Below, in pieces: positions 52,102-60,078 of a stretch of DNA of 64,000 nt. The position numbers and the translations under genes are program-made. The notes under the pieces were generated by a model, which searched no databases, was not told the origin of the DNA, and saw only the letters and a list, made by a program, of their open reading frames with translations. How positions within the stretch are numbered: the first letter of the stretch is position 1; every line of letters begins with the position of its first letter. Source of the stretch: Actinoplanes sp. TFC3 (GTDB lineage Bacteria; Actinomycetota; Actinomycetes; Mycobacteriales; Micromonosporaceae); contig NZ_LOJP01000002.1 of assembly GCF_001553785.1 (NCBI RefSeq), forward strand, positions 801,469 to 865,468, written 5' to 3'.

Positions 52102-52134
52102 CCATGTGAGGCGTCTTTCTACCGCTTGACATGG
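52102..52134. other. Imperfect 12-bp hairpin upstream of carD
   Basis: CCATGTGAGGCG at 52102-52113 is complementary to 52123-52134 except at two positions, with a 9-nt pyrimidine-rich loop. It lies outside the carD leader and has no flanking T-run, so it may be a protein-binding inverted repeat instead of a terminator. Confidence 0.35.
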
Positions 52135-52330
52135 GGCGGAAAAGCTGCGTCAGTAACTCAGGGTGACGAAGTCGTGACTACCAGGGCCAGCGAGTCGGAT
52201 ATTCCGGACCTGAGGTCTATGTGAGGTCAAGCTTATCGCTAGGGACCGGAATGACGCACTACTGGCGGCCGGAGGGCTCGGTAGGGGAGGCTGGAGCCAA
52301 GGTCCCTGCGTCACACCAGCAGCCGTGGCC

Positions 52331-52422
52331 GGCAGACGTGTGACCGGCTGACGTGTGGTGTGGCCGGCTGACGTGTGACCGGCGACGCGGTGACTGACGA
52401 CGCGAAGACAGGCAGACGTGTG
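52331..52422. repeat. Four GGCWGACGTGTG repeats at irregular spacing
   Basis: GGCAGACGTGTG occurs at 52331-52342 and 52411-52422, and GGCTGACGTGTG at 52346-52357 and 52366-52377. All point the same way, with start-to-start spacings of 15, 20 and 45 bp. The array ends 24 nt before the GTG at 52447, so it overlaps its promoter region. It could bind a regulator or be a remnant of tandem duplication. Confidence 0.7.
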
Positions 52423-52446
52423 GCGAAGCAGAGGGGAGGGTGATCC

Positions 52447-53232
52447 GTGGGCAGCCGAAGTGACAACGGTGACAATGCCGGCAACTGGCCGGGAGACAGC
52501 GGCTCCCCGGACGGCTTGCCCGACCTGCCGGCCGAGTGGGGTGTCATCGTCATCCCCAACGACCTCTCGGAGCTGTCCGAGGAGGTCACCGCGATCCGCG
52601 ACGAGCTGCGCCGCGAGCAGCGCACGACCCGCTGGCACCGGTTCTTCGACCGGCCCGGTTTGCGCACCCTGCGCCGGCTGGGCGCCGCCAGCCTGCGCGC
52701 CCCGGTCCTGATCATCTCGCTGGCCATACTTGTCACAGTGGCCAGCCTGTTCGCCTCAGCCTGGCCCGGCCCGGCCCGCTCCCCGGCCACCCAGCGCACT
52801 GCAAGCTCCACCGACGAGAGCACCACCACGCTGCCGGCTCTGGAGCTCAAGGCCGCCGACGGCCGCATCGTGCCGCTTCGCGGAGAATTGCCGGCTGTGG
52901 TGCTTCTTACCGACGGTTGCGACTGCGCGACGCTGATTGCCGACACGACAGCAGCGGTCCGGCCCGGCATCACGGTCGTCACCGTGCGCTCCGGCAAGGC
53001 GCCGCAGACCGCCACCGAACAAACTCCGCCGACGAGCAATACCCCGCAGGCCCAGGGCAAGATGGTGCGCGAGCTGCACGACCCGACCGGCGAGCTGCGG
53101 TCCACGCTCAAACTTTCGGCCCCCGACGGCACCGCGGCGGTCCTGCTGGTCAACCGGGCCGGTGATGTGGTGCGGATGATTCCCCGCGTAGCGCTGGCCA
53201 AGGAATTCCAGCCCGACCTGGCCCGCCTGTAA
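52447..53232 (+). CDS. Single-pass membrane protein with thioredoxin-like outer domain, unknown function
   Basis: A 261-residue protein. The cytoplasmic N-terminal part (about 1-85) is acidic at first, then helical (DLSELSEEVTAIRDELRREQ), followed by a membrane helix (about 87-106, PVLIISLAILVTVASLFASA). The external part has a Ser/Thr linker and a domain resembling a minimal thioredoxin fold (RGELPAVVLLTDGCDCATL, then PDGTAAVLLVNRAGDVVRMI), with a CDC cysteine pair in place of CxxC. Redox activity is uncertain. GTG 52447 follows GGGGAGGG. It is downstream of the GACGTGTG repeats and upstream of the phenolic-lipid cluster. Confidence 0.68.
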   Translation: MGSRSDNGDNAGNWPGDSGSPDGLPDLPAEWGVIVIPNDLSELSEEVTAIRDELRREQRTTRWHRFFDRPGLRTLRRLGAASLRAPVLIISLAILVTVASLFASAWPGPARSPATQRTASSTDESTTTLPALELKAADGRIVPLRGELPAVVLLTDGCDCATLIADTTAAVRPGITVVTVRSGKAPQTATEQTPPTSNTPQAQGKMVRELHDPTGELRSTLKLSAPDGTAAVLLVNRAGDVVRMIPRVALAKEFQPDLARL

Positions 53233-53298
53233 GCCCCCAGCTCGGGCCGCCTGTGCGCTTAAGCTCGCCGGCCGCGGACTTCCAGGCCCGCGTGAGCC

Positions 53299-53748
53299 TC
53301 AGCCCGCGGGCATCAGCCGCCAGCGGAACACCACCGACTCGCCGTCCTCGGAGGTCACCGCTAGGAAGAGCTGGCTGGCCAGGGCAACGTCCAGCGTCAC
53401 GGTGAGCGGCTGAGCGGCGCACCGGACCGCCTTGCCGGAGTCGACAGTCGTCGTGCTCAGGCGCACCCGGACCTGCTGGCGGCCCGCGCACGCCATCAGC
53501 AGCACGTAGGAGCCGCCGCGGACCTCCGTGTTGCGTTCCACGGTGCTGCCGGCGGCCAGCACGATCGTCTCCGCCCCGGCCTGCAGCGCGGTGTCGGGCA
53601 CGATGCGCTCCACCGCGGTGCGCCCGGCGGCAACGAGCGGGTCTTCGCCGGTGCGCGGGGCGGCCCGGAAGAACCAGACTGCGCCCACGACGAGCAGCAC
53701 GAGGGCGGACGCGTACAGCGCTGCGCCCCGGGACCGCTTCAGTTTCAC
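53299..53748 (-). CDS. Small membrane-anchored protein coupled to the type III PKS gene
   Basis: A 149-residue protein with an N-terminal membrane helix (about 9-27, ALYASALVLLVVGAVWFF) and an external beta-rich domain with two cysteines (LLMACAGRQQVRVRL and KAVRCAAQPLTVTLDV) that may form a disulphide. No family was recognised. The GTG start at 53748 overlaps the PKS stop by 4 nt, so it is the last gene of the methyltransferase-dehydrogenase-PKS transcript. A role at the membrane, where the phenolic lipid would end up, is plausible but unproven. Confidence 0.68.
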   Translation of the reverse strand: MKLKRSRGAALYASALVLLVVGAVWFFRAAPRTGEDPLVAAGRTAVERIVPDTALQAGAETIVLAAGSTVERNTEVRGGSYVLLMACAGRQQVRVRLSTTTVDSGKAVRCAAQPLTVTLDVALASQLFLAVTSEDGESVVFRWRLMPAG

Positions 53749-54809
53749 TCGGGCAACGTAAGGAGGACCCCGTACAGCGTCAAGCCCGGCCCAAAAGCAA
53801 GCATCACCGCACGTTGCGGTGGGTCGGTCCGCTTACGCAACTCGTCCAGAACAAGCAAAACCGTCGGAGAGGAGCAATTTCCGTACGTCGAGAGCACCTC
53901 GCGCGACGGAGCTAGCTGGTCGTCGGTCAGGCCCAGCCGCTCCTGCACGACATCGAGGATCCGGGGGCCACCGGGGTGTACCGCCCAGCCGTCGACATCG
54001 TCGATGGTCAGCCCGTTGCGGCCCAGCAGCTCCTGCACCAGCGTGCGGACGTGCACCGAGAGCACGTCCGGAACCTGCGGCGAGAGGCCCATGCGGAAAC
54101 CGAGGTCGGTGACATCCCACGTCATGTGGTCGGCCGTGGTCGTGTCGGTCAACGCGGCGACGTCGCTCACTTCGTACCCGGAAGAATCCCCCGGCTTGAG
54201 CACGACGGCGACCGCGGCGTCAGAGAAGAGCGCATGCGAGACGATCTGCTGGATGTCCACCCGGCTGCCCGGCGGCTGGATGTGCAGGCTGGTGAGTTCG
54301 GCGCAGAGCAGCAGGGCCGGCTTGCCCCGAGCGGTGACAAAGTCGGCCACCGTGCCCAGTCCCGGCAGCGCCGCATAGCAGCCCATGTGCCCGATGAACA
54401 GCCGCTGGACCTGCGGGGACATGCCCAGATCGCGGGCCAGCAGGATATCCAGACCCGGAGTGGCGTAGCCGGTGCACGAGCAGACCGCGAACAGCCCCAG
54501 CTCGTCGGCGCCGATCCCGGCCTCGGTCAGCGCCCGGCCCACCGCTTCCTTGCCCAGCGGCACTGCCTCGACCTGGTAGCGACGCATCCGGCGCTCGGTC
54601 GACCAGTCCGACACGTCCTCCAGCAACGGGCTCACTGCGGCCTGCCGGGTTCGTACCCCCGAATGCTCGAAGATCCGCTTGGCCAGGCCCCGCCGGCCTC
54701 CGTTCGCGTAGTGCTGGGAGAAATAGTTGTCCCAAAGCTCGCTCTGCACCGCCGATGGCGGCAACGCTGTGCCCAGACCGGCGATCACCGCCCGACCGTT
54801 TCCCTGCAC
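53745..54809 (-). CDS. Type III polyketide synthase (alkylresorcinol-type)
   Basis: A 354-residue chalcone-synthase-like enzyme that extends a fatty acyl-CoA with malonyl units and cyclises it. The catalytic triad is Cys144 (FIGHMGCYAALPG), His278 (GWAVHPGG) and Asn311 (STYGNCSSPT). GTG 54809 has GGGGAGG directly upstream; the long upstream frame is antisense. With a methyltransferase, an acyl-CoA-dehydrogenase-like enzyme and a UbiA prenyltransferase around it, the gene set equals that of the agq cluster (alkyl-O-dihydrogeranyl-methoxyhydroquinones) of Actinoplanes missouriensis, where AgqA is the PKS. An alkylresorcinol product is therefore likely. Confidence 0.92.
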   Translation of the reverse strand: MQGNGRAVIAGLGTALPPSAVQSELWDNYFSQHYANGGRRGLAKRIFEHSGVRTRQAAVSPLLEDVSDWSTERRMRRYQVEAVPLGKEAVGRALTEAGIGADELGLFAVCSCTGYATPGLDILLARDLGMSPQVQRLFIGHMGCYAALPGLGTVADFVTARGKPALLLCAELTSLHIQPPGSRVDIQQIVSHALFSDAAVAVVLKPGDSSGYEVSDVAALTDTTTADHMTWDVTDLGFRMGLSPQVPDVLSVHVRTLVQELLGRNGLTIDDVDGWAVHPGGPRILDVVQERLGLTDDQLAPSREVLSTYGNCSSPTVLLVLDELRKRTDPPQRAVMLAFGPGLTLYGVLLTLPE

Positions 54810-54852
54810 TTTGCCTCCCCAGGCCGACCCCCCTACTACCCGCGCCGGCTGG

Positions 54853-56010
54853 TTACCAACGTGGGGCGGTGCCTTCCGAATCGGGATCGCCGCCGAGCGC
54901 CTCGACTCCGAGCCAGTCCGCGCAGACGTCGGAGGTGGCCGGCTGCAGCGAGCCCGCTCGGGCATCCCGGTAGAGCCGTTCCAGCGGGTGCCCCCGACGC
55001 ATTGCCGACGTGCCCGCCGCCTCCAGCATCGACGCCGCGACCTCGGCCGCCGTGGAGCCGGCCAGCAGCTTGGCCCGCCACACCCAGCGGTTCGTCTCGC
55101 TGTCGCCGGGCTCGGTGTCGACCCGGCGAGCGGCCTCCATGACGGCCAGGTGCGCGGCCGACACGGCGGCGTCAGCCCGGCCGATGCGGGCCCGTACGGC
55201 CGGAAGATGGCCCAGCTTGCGCTCGTTGACGTGCTCGACGGCGGCCTCCACGGCGGCTCGGGCCACCCCCACGTAAACCGCGGCGTAGCTGGCCACCATC
55301 CAGTGCGGGGCAAGCTGGGCGATCACCAACGCAAGCCCCTCCACCCCGCCCAGCAAGGCGTCCTCGGGCACTGTCACATCCACCTGCACGTCATGCGAGC
55401 CGGTGGCCCGCATCCCCAGCGCGTCCCAGGTCGGCTCGACGGTCAGGCCATCCCCGGCCGGTACCAGGAACTGCGAGACCCGCGACGGATCGGCGGCGCT
55501 GCGGGCGGCCACCAGGTAGGCGTCGGCGTGCCCGGCTCCCGAGCAGAACGTCTTCGCGCCCTTGATCCGGAAGCCTTCGGGGGTGCGCTCGTACATGGTG
55601 CTCATCTGCGACAGGCGCGACCCGGCACCGCGCTCGCTCATCGCCACCGCGTACCAGCTGCCCTCGGCGGCCGCGCGCAGGTATCTGTCCCGGGCGGCGA
55701 TCGCCTCGGCGGGCAGGCCCAGCGCGTCGGCGAGTTCGTCGGTGACGCCGCTGAGGGCACCGGTGACCGAGGCGTGCATGTTGAACACGAGGGCGGTGGC
55801 GCCGTTGCCTCGCGCGAGTTCGTACGCCACTGCCGCATAGTCGGCGAAGCCCGCGCCGGACCCGCCGAGCCGGGGCGGCACCATCAGCCCGAACAGCCCG
55901 GAGCGGCGCAGGTCGGCGAAGTCCTCCACGGGGAAGGACCCGGTGTTGTCGTGCTCGGCCGCGCGCGCCGCGAACCGGGGTGCCAGCCGTCTCGCCTCAT
56001 CAACACTCAT
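54853..56010 (-). CDS. Acyl-CoA-dehydrogenase-like flavoprotein of the phenolic-lipid cluster
   Basis: A 385-residue flavoprotein with the acyl-CoA dehydrogenase fold: helical N-domain (RSGLFGLMVPPRLGGSGAGF), beta-domain (FRIKGAKTFCSGAGHADAYL, then WDALGMRATGSHDVQVDVTV) and C-terminal helical domain. The catalytic-base Glu region of true acyl-CoA dehydrogenases is not obvious, which fits the subgroup of flavin monooxygenases with this fold. In this cluster it would hydroxylate or oxidise the resorcinol ring to a hydroquinone or quinone (inference from the agq model). Its ATG overlaps the methyltransferase stop by 4 nt; the PKS follows 43 nt later. Confidence 0.85.
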   Translation of the reverse strand: MSVDEARRLAPRFAARAAEHDNTGSFPVEDFADLRRSGLFGLMVPPRLGGSGAGFADYAAVAYELARGNGATALVFNMHASVTGALSGVTDELADALGLPAEAIAARDRYLRAAAEGSWYAVAMSERGAGSRLSQMSTMYERTPEGFRIKGAKTFCSGAGHADAYLVAARSAADPSRVSQFLVPAGDGLTVEPTWDALGMRATGSHDVQVDVTVPEDALLGGVEGLALVIAQLAPHWMVASYAAVYVGVARAAVEAAVEHVNERKLGHLPAVRARIGRADAAVSAAHLAVMEAARRVDTEPGDSETNRWVWRAKLLAGSTAAEVAASMLEAAGTSAMRRGHPLERLYRDARAGSLQPATSDVCADWLGVEALGGDPDSEGTAPRW

Positions 56011-56720
56011 CGATTCTCCCCCTTGCGGCCCAGGCCTTGATAGAGCACCTGTGTGGAACGGGTCGGGATCATCCGGCCCAGCGGCCGCTTCGTCCGTTTC
56101 AGGAAGAGCCAGCCGACCAGGCCCGGGATGCTCGGGCGCAAACCGCGGACCTGCAGCCGTACGCCGTGCCCGGCACAGAGGGCGGTCAGGTCGCCGGGGT
56201 CGACGAACAGCTCCGGATCATGGATGCCCACCGGGGCGGCCCCGAACCGCTCGCCGAGCGTGACCGAGACGAAGCGGCCGAGCCGGGTGTCGTTGATCGT
56301 GTCCAGCACCAGCAGCCCGCCCGGGCGCAGCACCCGGCACAGCTCGGCCACGGTCGCCGCCAGATCGGGTACGTGCTCCAGGATCTCGCCGGCCACCACG
56401 ACATCGGCGATCCCGTCGGCCAGCGGCAGCGCCGCCACATCCGCGGCCATCGGGGTGATCCCCTGCCGCGCCGAATGCACCAGCCCGAGCCGGCCGATGT
56501 CCACACCGATGTGGTGATAGCCCAGCTCGGACACGTGCGGGGCGAGCAGGCCCCCGCCGCAGCCGGCGTCCACCAGCACGGCACCCGGATGCGGCGCGCG
56601 GGGCACCAGCGCACCGCGCGCCTGCGCAAGCCAGTGCAGGAGCTCGAAGTCCCCGCCCGGGCGCCACCACTCCCCGGCCAGATCGTCGTACTGACGAGGA
56701 TGGTTACGCGGCAACGACAT
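56007..56720 (-). CDS. SAM-dependent O-methyltransferase, UbiG-like
   Basis: A 237-residue class I methyltransferase. It has the UbiG-type start RQYDDLAGEWWRPGGDFELL, SAM motif I VLVDAGCGGGLLAPHV, acidic motif HIGVDIG, VVAGEILEHVPDLAATVAEL and LRPGGLLVLDTIND. It ends RSTQVLYQGLGRKG, as in UbiG homologues. It heads the operon methyltransferase-dehydrogenase-PKS-53299 and is divergent from the UbiA gene. In the cluster it should methylate a phenolic hydroxyl of the alkylated ring. ATG 56720 (MSLPRNHPRQYDD) is where homology begins; the frame extends further upstream without support. Confidence 0.9.
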   Translation of the reverse strand: MSLPRNHPRQYDDLAGEWWRPGGDFELLHWLAQARGALVPRAPHPGAVLVDAGCGGGLLAPHVSELGYHHIGVDIGRLGLVHSARQGITPMAADVAALPLADGIADVVVAGEILEHVPDLAATVAELCRVLRPGGLLVLDTINDTRLGRFVSVTLGERFGAAPVGIHDPELFVDPGDLTALCAGHGVRLQVRGLRPSIPGLVGWLFLKRTKRPLGRMIPTRSTQVLYQGLGRKGENR

Positions 56721-56766
56721 GTGATCGAGCGTGGCATGGTCCGGGCCCAACCACCACACTGCCTTC

Positions 56767-57603
56767 ATGGTCGATCCGATCGCTCTCCTCAAGTCCTCGC
56801 ATCCCGAGCCGGGGGCCGCGGTCACCGCTGCCATGGCCCTGCTCGCCATCGGGGCCGGGCACAGCGCCGCCGGCGTGCTCGGGGTCACCGCTGCGATCGG
56901 AGCCACCCAGCTCTCCGTGGGCTGGGTCAACGACTGGCTGGACGCCGACCGGGACCGGGTCACCGGCCGCACCGACAAGCCGGTGGCCTCGGGTGCGGTC
57001 TCTCGTCGTACCGTCGGAACTGCGGGTTTGCTGGCTTCTCTGGCCGTGCCGTTGCTTGGGTTGCCCTTCGGCGCGGCCGCCACCGGATGCATCACCCTGG
57101 TCGGGGTGTTCGCGCTGCTCTACGACTGGCCGCTGAAGTCCACCGCGCTCTCGATCGTGCCGTACCTGGTGGCCTTCGGTCTGATGCCGGCGTTCGTGGT
57201 GATCGCCCTGCCGGGCCACCCCTGGCCGCCGTTGTGGCTGGTCGCGGCGGGTGCACTGCTGGGCGGCGGGGCACACTTCGCCAACGTGCTGCCCGACCTG
57301 GCAGACGACGCCGCCACCGGAGTTCGCGGGTTGCCGCACCGGCTGGGCGCCGCCTGGTCGCAGCTGGCCGCTGCCGCATTGTTGCTGGCCGCGACGCTCA
57401 CCCTGGTCTTCGGTCCGCCCGGTCCGCCGTCGTGGTCCGGCATCGCGGCCGCGGCCACCGCCGTCGTAGTGCTGCCTTTTGGCTGGTACGCGGCCAGCCG
57501 GGCGAACGCGCGAGGCACCCGGCAGGTGGCGATGTTCCGGTCGGTGATCGCCGTGGCGTTGATAGACGTCGTTCTGCTCGTGTTCAGCGGACCGGTCGGC
57601 TGA
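56767..57603 (+). CDS. UbiA-family prenyltransferase
   Basis: A 278-residue membrane enzyme with about eight helices. Both Asp-rich prenyl-diphosphate sites are present: NDWLDADRDRVTGRTDKP in the first half and NVLPDLADDAATGVRGLPHR in the second. The start LKSSHPEPGAAVTAAMALL is typical of actinobacterial UbiA proteins of the SCO6490-like group. In the cluster it should attach a prenyl (dihydrogeranyl or geranyl) group to the alkyl-methoxyhydroquinone. ATG 56767 is preferred to an upstream TTG or GTG because it begins the conserved region; 46 nt separate it from the divergent methyltransferase. Confidence 0.9.
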   Translation: MVDPIALLKSSHPEPGAAVTAAMALLAIGAGHSAAGVLGVTAAIGATQLSVGWVNDWLDADRDRVTGRTDKPVASGAVSRRTVGTAGLLASLAVPLLGLPFGAAATGCITLVGVFALLYDWPLKSTALSIVPYLVAFGLMPAFVVIALPGHPWPPLWLVAAGALLGGGAHFANVLPDLADDAATGVRGLPHRLGAAWSQLAAAALLLAATLTLVFGPPGPPSWSGIAAAATAVVVLPFGWYAASRANARGTRQVAMFRSVIAVALIDVVLLVFSGPVG

Positions 57604-57683
57604 AGTGCTGGGTCGGCGTACGCGCCGGATCCTGGCCTACTAGTCTGGTTCACGGAGGTTTCTCGACGTCTTGGAGGACTGTG

Positions 57684-58508
57684 ATGCGCTCGCTGGGAAC
57701 CCACCGCGTGGTGCCTGCCCGGCCCGTGCTGGCCAGGACGGTGCTGGGCACCGGGGTCGCCGCGGTGACCGCGTTCGCGCTCGCCGCCTGCGGCACGGGA
57801 CAGGTAGCCGAGACCGCCATCAAGAAGCCCTCGGTTCCGGGCGTCAACACGGAGAACGGCAACCGTTCCGTCTCCATCCGCAACCTCTCGGTGGCCTACA
57901 CGGGCGTCAAGGGCTACGCGGCCGGTGACGACGCCGTGCTCGAGGTCGGCCTCTACAACCAGACCGAGCAGCCGGTCACGGTGCTGATCAGCAGCCAGCC
58001 CGCCACCGGCAATCCGGCCGGCGAGGAAGTCGTCTCGGCCCGCCAGATCGGCCTGGTCGGTGCCTCGGCAGCAGGTGCCGGCGCCACCGGCGCGCCCTCT
58101 GTCGCGCCGGAGCCGTCCGGCAGCCGCAACTCCGGCGGCTACGACGATCAGGACGACCAAGAAGAGATCCCGACGCCCAACCCATCGGAGTCCGGCCGCG
58201 GCGCCCGCCCATCAATCGAGGCGTCCGCAGCCCCGGCCGGCGCCAGCGTGGCCCCGGCCCGCATCGAGCTGGCCCCGCTGGGCTCGGCCGTCTACCTGCC
58301 CGACGACGCCCAGAAACTGCAGGCCATCGACCTCAGCGGCAAGCTCGTCCCGGGCGCCTCGCTCAACCTGGTCTTCGAGTTCAGCAACGGTGCCCAGCCG
58401 CTCACCGTGGCCGCCCCGGTCAGCATCCCGCTGAGCCCGGCCTCGCGCGGCCCGGCGGTGGCCGACGAGCACGCCGGCGAAGCGAACGCGCCCGACACCA
58501 CCAACTAA
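57684..58508 (+). CDS. lpqE: LpqE-type lipoprotein
   Basis: A 274-residue lipoprotein. A basic start and hydrophobic segment lead to the lipobox ALAAC at about residue 36. The mature start, CGTGQVAETAIKKPSVPG, matches the beginning of mycobacterial LpqE. A beta-rich domain (SVSIRNLSVAYTGVKGYAAG, VLEVGLYNQTEQPVTVLISS) is interrupted by a long Ser/Pro/Gly linker (about 130-190) and resumes (ASLNLVFEFSNGAQPLTV). Its place directly upstream of radA is the same as in Mycobacterium. Function is unknown; the fold resembles copper-chaperone PCu(A)C-like proteins but the metal-binding Met/His residues are not evident. ATG 57684 has GGAGGA. Confidence 0.82.
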   Translation: MRSLGTHRVVPARPVLARTVLGTGVAAVTAFALAACGTGQVAETAIKKPSVPGVNTENGNRSVSIRNLSVAYTGVKGYAAGDDAVLEVGLYNQTEQPVTVLISSQPATGNPAGEEVVSARQIGLVGASAAGAGATGAPSVAPEPSGSRNSGGYDDQDDQEEIPTPNPSESGRGARPSIEASAAPAGASVAPARIELAPLGSAVYLPDDAQKLQAIDLSGKLVPGASLNLVFEFSNGAQPLTVAAPVSIPLSPASRGPAVADEHAGEANAPDTTN

Positions 58509-58553
58509 GGTCTCTTCACGACGGGGATCGCGCCTTTCGTCACACCCACGGGC

Positions 58554-58559
58554 TAGCGT
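58554..58559 (+). promoter_or_regulatory. Putative -10 element of a leaderless radA transcript
   Basis: TAGCGT ends 6 nt before the GTG at 58566, with no ribosome site in between. The surrounding GGCTAGCGTTGC matches that before the gene at 4442. Confidence 0.45.
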
Positions 58560-58565
58560 TGCCGT

Positions 58566-59972
58566 GTGACGACTTCCCGGACCAAGAGCGAACCGCGCAC
58601 CGCCTATCAGTGTGATGCGTGCGGGCATCAGCCCCCCAAGTGGCTGGGTCGCTGTCCGGAGTGCCACGAGTGGGGCTCGATCATCGAGGTCACCGCCGGT
58701 CCGGTGGTGTCCGGCCGGGTGGTCAGCTCGCGAATGCCGTCCGAGCCGGCCCGTCCGATCGCAACGATCAGCGCCGCTCCCGCCCGTGCGGTGCCCAGCG
58801 GCGTCAGCGAGCTCGACCGGGTGCTCGGCGGCGGCCTGGTGCCGGGCGCGGTGATTCTGCTGGCCGGTGAGCCCGGTGTGGGCAAGTCCACACTGCTGCT
58901 TGACGTGGCTCAGCAGTGGGCCGCCGGCGCCGGCACGCCATCGCTCGTGGTCAGTGGTGAGGAGTCGGTAAGCCAGGTGCGGCTGCGGGCGGAACGCCTC
59001 GGCGCCCTGCACGACCGGCTCTACCTGGCCTCCGAATCCGACCTGGGCGCGGTGATCGGCCACCTCGACGCGGTCAAGCCCGGCCTGCTCATCATCGACT
59101 CGGTGCAGACCATCTCCGCCCCTGGGACCGAGGGCGTGCCCGGCGGCGTCACCCAGGTCCGGGCCGTGACCGCGGCGCTGGTCAGCCTGGCAAAGGAGCG
59201 CGGCGTGGCCACCGTGCTGGTGGGTCACGTGACCAAGGACGGCTCGGTGGCCGGCCCGCGCGTGCTCGAACACCTGGTCGACGTGGTGCTGCACTTCGAG
59301 GGCGACAAGCACTCGTCGTTGCGGCTCGTGCGTGGGGTCAAGAACCGCTACGGCGCGGCCGACGAGGTGGGCTGCTTCGAGATGCACGAGAGCGGCATCG
59401 TCAGCCTGGCCGACCCATCAGGGCTGTTCCTGACCCGCTACAACGAGCCGGTGCCGGGCACCTGCGTGACGGTGGCGATGGAGGGCCGCCGGGCGATGGT
59501 GACCGAGGTTCAGGCGCTGATCGGGGCTACTGTGCAGGGCTCGCCGCGGCGTACGGTCTCGGGGCTGGACAGCGCCCGGCTCGCCATGGTGCTGGCGGTC
59601 CTGCAACGCCGGATGGAAAAGATCAAGCTGCACGACAAAGAGGTGTTCGCGGCCACCGTCGGCGGCATCAAGATCACCGAGCCGTCTGCCGACCTGGCAA
59701 TGGCGCTGGCGGTCGCCTCGGGCGCGCTCAACCTGGCCATGGCCCCGCACCTGATGGCCGTCGGCGAGGTAGGGCTGACCGGCGAGGTACGCCGGGTCGG
59801 GGCGGTCGGCCGCCGGCTCGCCGAGGCCGCCCGGCTCGGCTTCAAGTTCGCGCTGGTACCGCCCGGCTGCGGTCCCGGCAAGGGCGACAACCCGCCCAAG
59901 GGCATGCGCGTGGTGGAAGTCGGCGACCTGCAATCAGCAGTCCAGTGGGCCGCCCGGGCCTCGGCGGAGTGA
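58566..59972 (+). CDS. radA: DNA repair protein RadA (Sms)
   Basis: A 468-residue hexameric ATPase that promotes branch migration of recombination intermediates. The N-terminal zinc finger has cysteines 16, 19, 30 and 33 (CDACG then CPEC). The RecA-like domain has Walker A GEPGVGKST (101-109), Walker B LLIIDSVQT and the RadA-specific KNRYG motif (KNRFG in the consensus). The Lon-protease-like C-terminal domain (from about 300) contains GGIKITEPSADLAMALAVAS and GEVGLTGEVRRVGAVGRRL. disA follows 106 nt downstream; RadA is known to modulate DisA in Bacillus and mycobacteria. Confidence 0.97.
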   Translation: MTTSRTKSEPRTAYQCDACGHQPPKWLGRCPECHEWGSIIEVTAGPVVSGRVVSSRMPSEPARPIATISAAPARAVPSGVSELDRVLGGGLVPGAVILLAGEPGVGKSTLLLDVAQQWAAGAGTPSLVVSGEESVSQVRLRAERLGALHDRLYLASESDLGAVIGHLDAVKPGLLIIDSVQTISAPGTEGVPGGVTQVRAVTAALVSLAKERGVATVLVGHVTKDGSVAGPRVLEHLVDVVLHFEGDKHSSLRLVRGVKNRYGAADEVGCFEMHESGIVSLADPSGLFLTRYNEPVPGTCVTVAMEGRRAMVTEVQALIGATVQGSPRRTVSGLDSARLAMVLAVLQRRMEKIKLHDKEVFAATVGGIKITEPSADLAMALAVASGALNLAMAPHLMAVGEVGLTGEVRRVGAVGRRLAEAARLGFKFALVPPGCGPGKGDNPPKGMRVVEVGDLQSAVQWAARASAE

Positions 59973-60019
59973 CCATCACCATGGCCAGTCGATCACCGTG
60001 GGTAAGAGTTGATCACGCT

Positions 60020-60035
60020 GCGGAGCGTTCTCCGC
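60020..60035 (+). terminator. Small hairpin between radA and disA
   Basis: GCGGAG at 60020-60025 pairs perfectly with CTCCGC at 60030-60035 around CGTT. It lies 48 nt after the radA stop and has no T-run; it may be a weak terminator or attenuator. Confidence 0.35.
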
Positions 60036-60066
60036 ACCGCGCCTCGTTGACCTGGATGACAGTCCG

Positions 60067-60072
60067 TAGAAT
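60067..60072 (+). promoter_or_regulatory. Putative -10 element of a leaderless disA transcript
   Basis: TAGAAT is a near-consensus -10 placed 6 nt before the GTG at 60079. TTGACC occurs at 60047-60052 but at a short 14-bp spacing. Confidence 0.5.
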
Positions 60073-60078
60073 GTACAG

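Larger units (their letters stand above)
52013..52446. other. 434-bp non-coding region between carD and the 52447 gene
   Basis: No frame here resembles a protein. It contains the carD promoter (-10 at 52040-52045, minus strand), an imperfect hairpin at 52102-52134, and a cluster of four GGCWGACGTGTG repeats at 52331-52422 just ahead of the plus-strand gene. TTGACA occurs at 52126-52131 but has no -10 partner. Confidence 0.6.

Noticed and set aside
52126..52131. TTGACA in the carD upstream region as a promoter
   Set aside because: No acceptable -10 at 16-19 bp; it also lies inside an imperfect hairpin arm.
55980..57683. Open plus-strand frame reaching from 55980 into lpqE
   Set aside because: It is antisense to the methyltransferase and out of frame with UbiA; the lipoprotein signal and ribosome site begin at 57684.
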